A DNA stretch of 55,479 bases. Origin: Paraburkholderia elongata. Lineage in GTDB: Bacteria > Pseudomonadota > Gammaproteobacteria > Burkholderiales > Burkholderiaceae. Position 1 is the stretch's first letter; every line of letters begins with the position of its first letter. The position numbers and the translations under genes are program-made. The notes beneath the pieces were generated by a model. That model did no database searches and had not been told where the DNA came from. It was given only the letters and a program-made list of their open reading frames with translations. The stretch covers positions 1 through 55,479 of the forward strand of contig NZ_WOEZ01000307.1 of NCBI RefSeq assembly GCF_013177735.1, read 5' to 3'. Of the stretch, positions 36,441 to 44,083 are shown in pieces.

Positions 36441-36465
36441 CCCTCCCTGCCTACGGCAGGGAGGG
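36441..36465 (+). terminator. Strong hairpin between porin and P450 genes
   Basis: A perfect 11-bp stem (CCCTCCCTGCC / GGCAGGGAGGG) with a 3-base loop, followed on the plus strand by GGAGGTCTTTT. It stands in the 375-base gap 36284-36658, downstream of the P450 gene (minus strand) and upstream of the porin. The T-run is on the plus-strand side only, so as a terminator it would act on plus-strand transcripts; it could instead be an RNA-stability element or an IS-end relic. Nothing else is recognised in this gap. Confidence 0.5.
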
Positions 36466-36658
36466 GGAGGTCTTTTCAATATACCTTCGTTGAAGGTCTC
36501 CTCAGGATGGTTCCATCTTGACGACTGGCAACTGGCAGCTATAGGGGCACGGCCGTCCGGCGCAAAATTGAATGTATCCAATTCAGCTGCGATTGCTCAG
36601 CGTTCCGATAGGATCGATGCAATGCGTGATGTCAAAGGCGCCGCATATAGAACCATTT

Positions 36659-37942
36659 CTATCGGTTCGTGACAGGTACGTCCCAGCGCACGCGAAGGCT
36701 CTTCAGCGAGGGGACGATCATGCTTTCGGTATAGCGTAACTGCTCGTTCTCGTCCGCAAGGCTCAACCCAGGAAGTCGCTCGAGGATAATGTCGAGGGCT
36801 TTCGCGATCTCAAGGCGCGCTAGCGGTGCACCTACACAGGCACGGTTGAATGCACCGAACGAGACATGTTTGTGGGCGTTGGCCCTATCGATATCAAACG
36901 TGTCTGGGTTCTCGAACATTTCCGGGTCGTGGTTTGCGGAGCCAAGATGTACATAGACCTTTGCCCCTTTGGGCAACGTAACCCCGCTCATTTGGACGTC
37001 TTGGGTCATGGTTCGCACGACGCCACGGATCGGCAGGCGCAGTCGAATGACTTCCTCGATCATCTGGGGACGTAGTTCCGGATTCTCACGGACCCGCTGA
37101 AGCTGGTCTGGGTGTTTGAGAAGGGTGTAAATCATTTGTGCGATCGTGTTGGCCGTCGTATCAGTGCCGGCCGCGACCATGCCTACCATGTTCGTGACGA
37201 TCTGCCGGTCAGTGATCGCTGCCCCGCTCTGCTGCGCCTCTATCAGCTTAGAGATCAGATCATGTTGGGGGGCACGTCGACGGGCTTCGAGGAGAGCGTA
37301 AGCCCATTGCTCAAAGTCGATAAAAGCCATCCAGCATGCCTCTGCACGTTCCGGCGTCAGCAGAGTGGAGCCGGTCAGCTCGAACCAGTTTTCTGCCCAT
37401 TCGTTAAAGCGCTCGGTTTCAGAGTCGGCGGCTCCAATGAGGTGCGCCACTGTGCCCACGGTAGTCGGCCAGAAGAAAGCTGGTACCAGGTCCACTTCGC
37501 CCTGGTGAACGAAACGGTCAATCAGGCCGTTGAGTTTCTGGTCCAGCCACTCGTCCATCCCTGGTAGTGCCTTGTGGAACACACTCATCACAAGGCGCTT
37601 GACGGGCAGATGCTCAGGCGGGTCCATCGCGTTGAGGCTACCGTCGACGGGCAGCGGCCAGTCCGCACCGACCCGGTCGATTACGGCTTGACTTTTGGGC
37701 GACAGTGGCTTGTGCGCGTTGCCGTTCGAGAAGCTAACCATGTCCTTGTACACGGCTAGCACATCTTCACGGCGTGTGACGACCCACAGATCGTACTTTT
37801 CCATGTAGAAAACCGGCGACTCTTCCCGCATCTTCGCCAGAATTGGAAAAGGGTCAGCGATCTGGGCTGGCTCAAGGGGGTCGAAAGTGGAGTGGAACGG
37901 ACACTTCCCCGCTTCACTATTTTTCTGCACGCTGCTGTTCAT
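36659..37942 (-). CDS. Cytochrome P450 monooxygenase (bacterial, class I type)
   Basis: About 427 residues from ATG 37942 (GGAG upstream; ATG 37954 is the alternative). It is a soluble P450 that hydroxylates a small hydrophobic substrate using electrons from a ferredoxin. The I-helix oxygen-activation motif is AAGTDTTANT (about residue 260), the K-helix ExxR is EEVIRLR, and the heme loop is SFGAFNRACVGAPLARLE with the proximal Cys. The heme loop departs from the usual FGxGxRxCxG: the fourth position Gly is Phe and Asn precedes Arg. The divergent ferredoxin gene and the ferredoxin reductase at 41465 supply the redox chain. Substrate unknown; the neighbours suggest a terpenoid or other cyclic compound. 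Confidence 0.92.
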   Translation of the reverse strand: MNSSVQKNSEAGKCPFHSTFDPLEPAQIADPFPILAKMREESPVFYMEKYDLWVVTRREDVLAVYKDMVSFSNGNAHKPLSPKSQAVIDRVGADWPLPVDGSLNAMDPPEHLPVKRLVMSVFHKALPGMDEWLDQKLNGLIDRFVHQGEVDLVPAFFWPTTVGTVAHLIGAADSETERFNEWAENWFELTGSTLLTPERAEACWMAFIDFEQWAYALLEARRRAPQHDLISKLIEAQQSGAAITDRQIVTNMVGMVAAGTDTTANTIAQMIYTLLKHPDQLQRVRENPELRPQMIEEVIRLRLPIRGVVRTMTQDVQMSGVTLPKGAKVYVHLGSANHDPEMFENPDTFDIDRANAHKHVSFGAFNRACVGAPLARLEIAKALDIILERLPGLSLADENEQLRYTESMIVPSLKSLRVRWDVPVTNR

Positions 37943-38122
37943 GATCATCTCCATGGTTGTATCGGCTTGAGAGCCGCTTGTCGTGGGCGAGCAGGTATAA
38001 ACCGTTCAAGAGGCTCTCGTCCGATCTATCTATTTATGTTGATAGCGAAACTTTGCCTGGCACCTGATCATGCTGCACACACGAGATTATTCCTGGTCGG
38101 CGTCACAATCGCGCTGCAACGC

Positions 38123-38146
38123 GGCAATGCAGTGCGCTGCATTGCC
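38123..38146. promoter_or_regulatory. 24-bp perfect palindrome, candidate operator
   Basis: GGCAATGCAG and CTGCATTGCC are perfect inverted arms around TGCG. It lies 180 bases upstream of the P450 start and 560 upstream of the ferredoxin start. Size and symmetry fit a TetR/LacI-type repressor dimer; the regulator gene is not obvious nearby. Confidence 0.55.
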
Positions 38147-38458
38147 TGCCACAACAAGGTCACACATTTACCTCTGGGTGTTCAGCATCGGTGATGAAAA
38201 AGATAAAGTCGACTAAGTTGTTGTGATCGGGTTATCAGTGCGGGTGATCTCGTCTTCCACACAGATGCTTCAATGGCGACCGGTTATCGACGATGGCGCC
38301 GCGCTGTCGCCATATAGACATTTTTGGTGCAATGCATCGGACAGTAAGATAGATCTGAGGTGACGCATCTCGGACTGCGGCATAAGATCCGGCGTGTAAA
38401 AGTGTGCGCCCCCGCGTGAATACAAAAACTGCGCGCTGGCGGAGGCGCCTAGCCTTCG

Positions 38459-38473
38459 ATCACAAATTGTGAT
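38459..38473. promoter_or_regulatory. 15-bp palindrome ATCACAA-A-TTGTGAT
   Basis: A perfect 7-bp inverted repeat around one base, 230 bases before the ferredoxin start. The T-N11-A shape also fits an LTTR site. It is a second candidate operator in the P450/ferredoxin divergent region. Confidence 0.4.
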
Positions 38474-38703
38474 TGGAGGATTAGAAGAGGTTACTAGACT
38501 CGATCGAAAGTCAGCGCGTAGTATTGGTAACCGAGCACATCTGCGCAAACTTGGGCGTCCAGTTCGACGGCGCTTCAGCCTTTATCGAAAAGCGGCGGCC
38601 GGTTGTCAAGTATGTGGTAAGCACGCTGCCCGGTTGTTCGACGCGGATGTTTTCGATTTCACTACCGTTTCAACTCAGCGTTTTACGCAGGAAGACCAAG
38701 CAG

Positions 38704-39084
38704 ATGTCAAACATAAATCCTATCGAAAACCAGCCGCACGCTGAAAGCGTACTTGCCGACGTGCAGACGGTCGCGTCGCTGGTCTTGACAACGCGAGAAG
38801 GCCTCACACATCGACTGGAAGCCCGGCCTGGCCTTTCAGTGATGGAAATCATTCGTGATGCGGGCATTGACGAACTTCTTGCGCTGTGTGGTGGCTCCTG
38901 TTCGTGTGCAACCTGTCATGTATATATCGATCCGGAGTTCGAGGGCCGACTCGGTCGAATGTCCGACGATGAGAACGATTTGCTGGATGCGGCGAGTAAC
39001 CGGAAAGCCAACTCACGTCTGTCGTGCCAGCTTCTGTTTCGTGACGAGTTGGAAGGACTAAAGGTGACAATCGCACAGGACTAG
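38704..39084 (+). CDS. [2Fe-2S] ferredoxin, adrenodoxin/putidaredoxin-like
   Basis: 126 residues from ATG 38704, with AGGAAG upstream. The cluster ligands are in CGGSCSCATCHVYID (first three Cys) and SRLSCQLLFRDEL (fourth), the vertebrate-type (adrenodoxin) ferredoxin pattern. A tail of about 25 extra residues precedes the ferredoxin fold. It carries single electrons from the ferredoxin reductase at 41465 to the divergently transcribed P450. The set P450-Fdx-FdR is complete within 6 kb. Confidence 0.93.
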   Translation: MSNINPIENQPHAESVLADVQTVASLVLTTREGLTHRLEARPGLSVMEIIRDAGIDELLALCGGSCSCATCHVYIDPEFEGRLGRMSDDENDLLDAASNRKANSRLSCQLLFRDELEGLKVTIAQD

Positions 39085-39200
39085 GTCTAGGTCCAACGCA
39101 AAAGACCCAGCTCGGTATAAGGTGGTACGGCGCGGGTCGGGCAAACGCCTCGCCTGCGAGTCGTACTATCGTGTAAGCAGACACTAGAGATGAAGGAACC

Positions 39201-39968
39201 ATGTCAGACCGTCTAAAAGGAAAAGTTGCTGTTGTCACAGGGATAGCGAGTGGAATCGGGGGCGGTATCGCGCTGGCCTTTGCGTCAGAAGGGGCACAGG
39301 TCGTAGGCATTGATCTGAACGTTGCCGGAGCGCAAGCGGTGGCAGCTAAAGCCAGGCAGGGTGGATTTGAGATCAACGTCCAGGCGCCGGTGAATTTGCT
39401 GGATGAAGATGATTGTCGGGAGTTGATGGAGGAAACAGCGAGGCGCTACGGCGGCCTGGATGTGCTGGTGAATGCCGCTGCAGTCGTCGAGTTCGCATGG
39501 ATCAACGAGATGACACTTGCACAGTGGCGCAAGACGATCGCGGGGGAACTCGACATTGTGTTCCTTCCCTGCCAGGCAGCATGGCCACACTTGCTGAAAC
39601 GTGGCCAGGGGGCAATCATCAACTTTGCGTCGGTCGCTGCCCATCAGGCGACCAAAACATTACCGGCCGTTGCTCATGCCGCGGGCAAAGGCGGTATCAG
39701 GGCGATGACCAAGCAACTCGCAATGGAGGGAGCACCTAACCAGATCCGGGCCAATTCGATATCGCCGGGACTTATTGTGAGCGATGCGACACGCGCAGCA
39801 TTCAAGCAAAATCCGGGATTCCGAAAAGTTATCGAAGATAAGATCATGCTGGATCGGCTGGGGCAACCTGAAGATATTGCATGGGCCGCCGTCTATCTGG
39901 CTTCGGACGAGGCTTCATGGGTTACTGGGTCGGATTTCGTCATTGATGGTGGGATGACCTCGTGGTAA
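39201..39968 (+). CDS. Short-chain dehydrogenase/reductase with His in place of the catalytic Tyr
   Basis: 255 residues, classical SDR size. The cofactor motif is TGIASGIG (13-20), and Asp38 at the end of strand 2 indicates NAD(H). NAAA lies at 91-94 and Ser144 sits in NFASVAAHQ. The usual Tyr-x3-Lys is HAAGK (His159, Lys163), so the catalytic Tyr is absent. EGAPNQIRANSISPGLI follows. It starts 116 bases after the ferredoxin and probably dehydrogenates the alcohol made by the P450. The Tyr-to-His change might lower activity or reflect a subfamily with altered chemistry. Confidence 0.88.
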   Translation: MSDRLKGKVAVVTGIASGIGGGIALAFASEGAQVVGIDLNVAGAQAVAAKARQGGFEINVQAPVNLLDEDDCRELMEETARRYGGLDVLVNAAAVVEFAWINEMTLAQWRKTIAGELDIVFLPCQAAWPHLLKRGQGAIINFASVAAHQATKTLPAVAHAAGKGGIRAMTKQLAMEGAPNQIRANSISPGLIVSDATRAAFKQNPGFRKVIEDKIMLDRLGQPEDIAWAAVYLASDEASWVTGSDFVIDGGMTSW

Positions 39969-40036
39969 GGTGTGCCTGGATCGGATGAAACAGATGTGTT
40001 CCCTGATCCGTAATTATTTCAGTTCTGAGTCAAACT

Positions 40037-40414
40037 ATGACCCCAATGCAAACTATCCTCGATTTTATCGCTGCGTGGAATGACAACGATATGGATCGTG
40101 TCCATGAATTCATGGATGAGGACATTTTCTACCACAACATTCCAATGGAGCCGATCGTGGGGCGAACTGCTGCACGCGAGTTTGCCGATGCCTTTGGGGT
40201 TGGTTCGAAAATGAAGGCAGACTGGAGGATCGTAAGTATCGCGGAGAATGGAGAGTATGTGCTCACGGAGCGAATCGATTCGTTCAACACACCGGAAGGA
40301 AAGACGATCTCCGTACCCTTGATGGGATCTTTTCGTGTGCGGGACGGCCTCATTACCGAGTGGCGGGATTACTTCGATTTGCCCACCTTCGAACGTCAAC
40401 TCGCCGCACTCTGA
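40037..40414 (+). CDS. Limonene-1,2-epoxide hydrolase-like protein (SnoaL fold)
   Basis: 125 residues with the NTF2/SnoaL cone fold (TILDFIAAWNDNDMDRVHEF). The catalytic Asp-Arg-Asp triad of limonene-1,2-epoxide hydrolase is recognisable: Arg and Asp in LTERIDSF and the second Asp in EWRDYFDLP. LEH opens epoxides on cyclic terpenes or steroids in one step, so a real LEH beside a P450 fits an epoxide intermediate. Other SnoaL-fold proteins (ketosteroid-isomerase-like) lack this triad. The gene is 68 bases after the SDR on the same strand. Confidence 0.85.
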   Translation: MTPMQTILDFIAAWNDNDMDRVHEFMDEDIFYHNIPMEPIVGRTAAREFADAFGVGSKMKADWRIVSIAENGEYVLTERIDSFNTPEGKTISVPLMGSFRVRDGLITEWRDYFDLPTFERQLAAL

Positions 40415-40680
40415 ATGGCTGTGAACCCATTGCCACTCCTGACGTGATTTCTTGTAGACGGATTGTAGCGAGTGGTCCCCCATCCCTCGGTGGTCTCCAC
40501 GCCATACCCATCACCGTATCGCGATGGCGCCTGTCATCAACGTCGGAATCACGGCACCGAATCAACTGGACGGCTGTTAAAATCGCGCACAGTTGCGCGC
40601 TTTTCGACCTTCATTCGAAGCCAGAGACTTCGCCTTCGATTCTGTCCAGAATGCCCACGCAGTTCAATGCGGCGGCTGAC

Positions 40681-41200
40681 TCAACTGTCGACAAGGACAC
40701 GTGTCTGAACGTGCTGTTTTCCCGTTACGACAGTCCACAGGCGATTTAGGGCATTGTTCGTACTGTCGCAGCGCCTGACAAAAATCAGATCGTCGGTTGG
40801 GGAAGGGTTTTCCACTGGCAAAAAAAGAGATATCCATGGCATCTGCGCGAGCCACCCAAGGTTGAGCGAGGTTGAGGCCAACTCCAGCGTCGACCAGCGC
40901 AAGCACGGTATGGAGATGGTGTGCTTCTTGCACTACATTTGGGGCAAAGCCGGCGTCAGCGCACGTCGCGGTAACGATCTCGAGCAGGTGGGATTGAAGG
41001 GAGGTTGGAAACAGGACAAACGCTTCGCTTGTAAGGTCTTCGAGTCTTATTGAACGTCGAGCCGCTAGACGGTGTCCGCGTGGGAAGACGGGGGCAAGCG
41101 GGGATGAGACAAACATTTCACTCTCCATACCTTCGAGTTGGAGTGACCCCGGAACGAGTCCGATGTCGATCCGCCGGTCGAGAAGCGCCCCAATTTGCTC
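40681..41200 (-). pseudogene. LysR regulator remnant (ligand domain only)
   Basis: Reads EQIGALLDRRIDIGLVPGSL, then FVLFPTSLQSHLLEIVTATC, then FAPNVVQEAHHLHTVLALVD. This closely parallels the intact LysR at 30839-31771 (FVLFPAKIKSRLLEIIVAAC, VVQEAIHIHTILALVDAGVG). At a run of seven A/T (40820-40826) the frame shifts, and the C-terminus continues PTDDLIFVRRCDSTNNALNR. The HTH half is gone, replaced at about 41200 by an IS5 relic. It is probably the former regulator of the P450 or reductase genes. Confidence 0.85.
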
Positions 41201-41460
41201 CGCCGGATCATCGCGCGCAAGCCTCGCGTGATGCCGCGTCTCAAACCCGCGTGATAGATCTTCACGCCCTCAATGGCGATGCCCTTGTAGCCGCGATCGA
41301 CGACGGCGATCTTCTGTTCGACACAAAGCTCTTTCTCATCTCCGCGCCAAGCCGATCCCAGTCAATCAGATCGGCCATGCGAACCAACGGATGCTTCAGG
41401 TTGAACTGCCCGCGTCTTGCGAATCCCACAACGCCATTTCGACCTCACGGCCTTGCTACA
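41200..41460 (-). mobile_element. Internally deleted IS5-family transposase relic
   Basis: The minus strand reads GQFNLKHPLVRMADLIDWDR, then LGAEMRKSFVSNRR, the N-terminal region of an IS5 transposase. It jumps directly to KIAVVDRGYKGIAIEGVKIY, then HAGLRRGITRGLRAMIRR, from the far C-terminal part of the same type of protein. About two thirds of the transposase is missing between the two. The C-terminal end breaks off into LysR sequence. Confidence 0.75.
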
Positions 41461-41464
41461 CAAG

Positions 41465-42703
41465 CTATTCCGGATTGTTCCTATGCGACTCCTTCAGCGG
41501 AATTGATGGATCGGCGAGCCGCGCGGGATCGACGACCATGTGGCTCTCTACTAGCACACGTCCCTGAACATAGTCTTTGACTGCATTGACGCAGTCGAGC
41601 GCGATTACCTTGTGATCCTTGAGGTAAACCACCGAGAAGCTTCGCGTCTCTGGACTGCCGCGAACGATCGCCAGATCGTGACCACCCGAAAGTCCGACTG
41701 TTTGCAGGCGCAAGTCATACTGATTGGACCAGAACCACGGAACGGCATTGTAGGGCTCCGATTCGCCGGTGATGAATTTGGCGATGGTGGATGCCATGTC
41801 GTTAGCGTTCTGGACGGATTCTAAGCGAATGACTAGTCCATCGGCGAAGCGATTCGGATGCAAGGCGCAATCGCCGAGCGCAAAGATATCCGGCAATGAC
41901 GTGCGTCCATATTCGTCGACAACGACACCGTTTGCGACGTGAGCGCCGGCACTTCGTAAAGGATTGATCGAAGGACGGATGCCAATTCCGACAATCACCA
42001 TTTCGGTTGCTATTGTTTCACCTGTATCGATGCGAACGCCGCTGACTTTTCCGTCCGTGGCCTGGATCTCCTGGACGGACGTTCTCAACCGCAGGTCGAC
42101 GCCGTGCGTACGATGTTCCTGCTCGAAGAAACGGGAAATGGTCTCGCCCGTAACCCGTGCCAGTACACGATCGAGTGTTTCGAATAGTGTTACCTTCTTA
42201 CCTAACTTTCGAAATGTCGCAGCGGCTTCTAGTCCGATGTACCCTCCACCCACGACGGCGACGCGCTCGGTGCGAGCCAGATCCTGCAGTATCCGGGTCA
42301 CGTCTTCGCAGGAACGTATCGAATGGATCCCTGCAACGTCATGCCCCGGACAGTTGAGGCGATGTGCATGGCCTCCTGCGGCCCAGATCAACCTTTGATA
42401 GTGCAGCGTTTTGCCGACTGCGGTGGTTGCAGTGTGGAGCACTGGGTCAATCGAAACTACTGCGCTTCCGGTGAGCAGGTCGATATCGCGGTCTGCCCAG
42501 AACGTGTCCGGCCTGATCAGAATGCGTTCAAACGGTTTCTCGCCCGCAAGGTAGTCTTTGGAAAGAGGGGGGCGCTCATACGGATAGGTGACCTCGTCTC
42601 CTACCATCGCGATGGTTCCGGTAAAGCCGCGCTGCCGCAGGGCCATGGCTGCGTGGGAACCGCCGTGACCGGTTCCCACGATAAGTACGTCATAGTGCGA
42701 CAT
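41465..42703 (-). CDS. FAD-dependent ferredoxin reductase (putidaredoxin reductase-like)
   Basis: 412 residues from ATG 42703; the GTG one codon earlier is unlikely. The FAD motif is DVLIVGTGHGGSHAAMALRQ (5-24), the NAD motif VAVVGGGYIGLEAAATFRKL (about 148-167), and the second FAD motif TSLPDIFALGDCALHPN (about 265-281), followed by the C-terminal reductase domain. The first motif has Gly-His-Gly-Gly-Ser instead of the usual GxGxAG, a common variant in this family. It passes electrons from NADH to the ferredoxin at 38704 for the P450. It is separated from those genes by the LysR/IS5 scar and is now transcribed in the opposite direction. Confidence 0.92.
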   Translation of the reverse strand: MSHYDVLIVGTGHGGSHAAMALRQRGFTGTIAMVGDEVTYPYERPPLSKDYLAGEKPFERILIRPDTFWADRDIDLLTGSAVVSIDPVLHTATTAVGKTLHYQRLIWAAGGHAHRLNCPGHDVAGIHSIRSCEDVTRILQDLARTERVAVVGGGYIGLEAAATFRKLGKKVTLFETLDRVLARVTGETISRFFEQEHRTHGVDLRLRTSVQEIQATDGKVSGVRIDTGETIATEMVIVGIGIRPSINPLRSAGAHVANGVVVDEYGRTSLPDIFALGDCALHPNRFADGLVIRLESVQNANDMASTIAKFITGESEPYNAVPWFWSNQYDLRLQTVGLSGGHDLAIVRGSPETRSFSVVYLKDHKVIALDCVNAVKDYVQGRVLVESHMVVDPARLADPSIPLKESHRNNPE

Positions 42704-42950
42704 CACTGTCTCCGCTGAAGTTTATTAATGAATGTCTGAAAGACCGAAGTATTCGTCCTGAGATCGAAGCCCTGCACGCGCTCCACGGTGACATTCGAGG
42801 TTGGTTGTAGGCACCCCCTCGACTACTCGTCGCAGTACGTTCCAACGGGATGCGTAATCACCCGTATAGCTTCGACACGATGGGCGCTGAACTCGTGAAA
42901 TAATTGAAGGGCCATCGCGACACCCATGCGCTGCTCGCAATGCATACGAG

Positions 42951-43919
42951 TCACATTGTCCGGTTGAGCTTCAGCACTCGATCAGCATTCCCATGGGCAA
43001 TTTTCGCGCGATCGGCAGGGGAGAGTGGCATAGTCTCGAAAAATGCCTTGCCTTGGGCGTTTTGACTGAAGGGATAATCCACACTGAACATGATTCGGTC
43101 CGCACCGAAAGTTGTGAGCGCCGTCAGCAATGGCGGCGTCGTGAACATGCCGCTCGTGGTTATGTAGACACGTTCAACGATCGTCTCGCTGACTGGTCTA
43201 CTCAGTCCGCCATGCCCGATGAGAATATCGTCCGCCCTGCCAAGCATGAACGGAAGCATCTCTCCCATATGGCCAACGATCACGGTCAGCCCTGGGTGTC
43301 GCTCAAAAGCGCCGGTCAAGACCAGGCGGAGCACATGAATGGCGGTTTCGGAGTGCCAGCCAAATGCTCCTGAGGCGAGTAATGCACTCGCCGGACCCGG
43401 CAGGCGGTCGTAGTAGATATCGTAGACCGCCTTGGGTGGCACATTGGGATGAATGTAAATCGGCACGTCCAGCGCTGCGGCCCGCTCCAGTACTGGGTCG
43501 AATCGAGGATCGTCCAGAAAGCGGTCTTGCGTCAGTCCGTTGACCATCGCGCCGCGGAAGCCAAGGTCACGCACTGTACGTTCCAGTTCGTCGGCGGCTG
43601 CTTGGGGCTCGCGCATGGGCAGATGCGCAAAGCCACCAAATCGCTCGGGGTGCCTGCGCAGCGCCGCAGCGAGCGTATTGTTGGTTTCAGTCGCGAGGCG
43701 TATTCCCTCGTTCCCGTCGAGCAGGTCGGCCCCAGGCAGCGACGCAGAAACGACTTGATAAGTGATGCCGTGGTCGTCCATATCCTGGATACGACCGCTA
43801 TCCAGGTTCGCTAGCTTTGCCTTGCGCTGGGCCGTAAATCCGGGGTTTGTGCGGAGGTCGAAATAGGCCTCCAGGAGTGAGGGGACGATGAAGTGCTCTT
43901 CGAGGGCGACAATGCGCAT
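42951..43919 (-). CDS. Amidohydrolase family 2 protein (ACMSD / gamma-resorcylate decarboxylase-like)
   Basis: A 322-residue TIM-barrel metalloenzyme. It begins MRIVALEEHFIVPSLLEAYF, where an EEH start replaces the HxH metal motif, as in gamma-resorcylate decarboxylases. IYIHPNVPPKA and VIVGHMGEMLPFMLGR supply metal-ligand His residues, and IMFSVDYPFSQNAQG the catalytic Asp with the DYPF signature. The family carries out metal-dependent non-oxidative decarboxylation or hydration-type reactions on cyclic acids. The gene sits between the ferredoxin reductase and the aldehyde dehydrogenase on the same strand, so it probably acts in the same degradation route. Confidence 0.88.
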   Translation of the reverse strand: MRIVALEEHFIVPSLLEAYFDLRTNPGFTAQRKAKLANLDSGRIQDMDDHGITYQVVSASLPGADLLDGNEGIRLATETNNTLAAALRRHPERFGGFAHLPMREPQAAADELERTVRDLGFRGAMVNGLTQDRFLDDPRFDPVLERAAALDVPIYIHPNVPPKAVYDIYYDRLPGPASALLASGAFGWHSETAIHVLRLVLTGAFERHPGLTVIVGHMGEMLPFMLGRADDILIGHGGLSRPVSETIVERVYITTSGMFTTPPLLTALTTFGADRIMFSVDYPFSQNAQGKAFFETMPLSPADRAKIAHGNADRVLKLNRTM

Positions 43920-44083
43920 GATTTTCTCGACGGGGTAACTTTCACCATGTCCGCCGCAGTCGTCTCAGGCGCAATGGTGAGGAAGAGGTGAAGAAGCTGC
44001 GTCGGCGGGTTGCCAGGCCAGATAGCGGTTAAGTGGGCTCCTGCTCCTGACCTGGCCCCCGGCCGGGACAGCGTTTATTGAGC

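Larger units (their letters stand above)
37943..38703. other. Divergent promoter region between P450 and ferredoxin
   Basis: About 760 bases without a supported gene; the frame extending the ferredoxin 60 codons upstream has no family resemblance. It contains two perfect palindromes (separate entries) and presumably both promoters of the P450 system. Confidence 0.6.

Noticed and set aside
36441..36465. IS200/IS605 end hairpin
   Set aside because: The hairpin is strong, but no TnpA or TnpB sequence could be found next to it, so a mobile-element call is not supported.
38058..38075. Second sigma-54 promoter upstream of the ferredoxin (TGGCAC followed by ATGC)
   Set aside because: The GG to GC distance is one base too long, which abolishes RpoN recognition.
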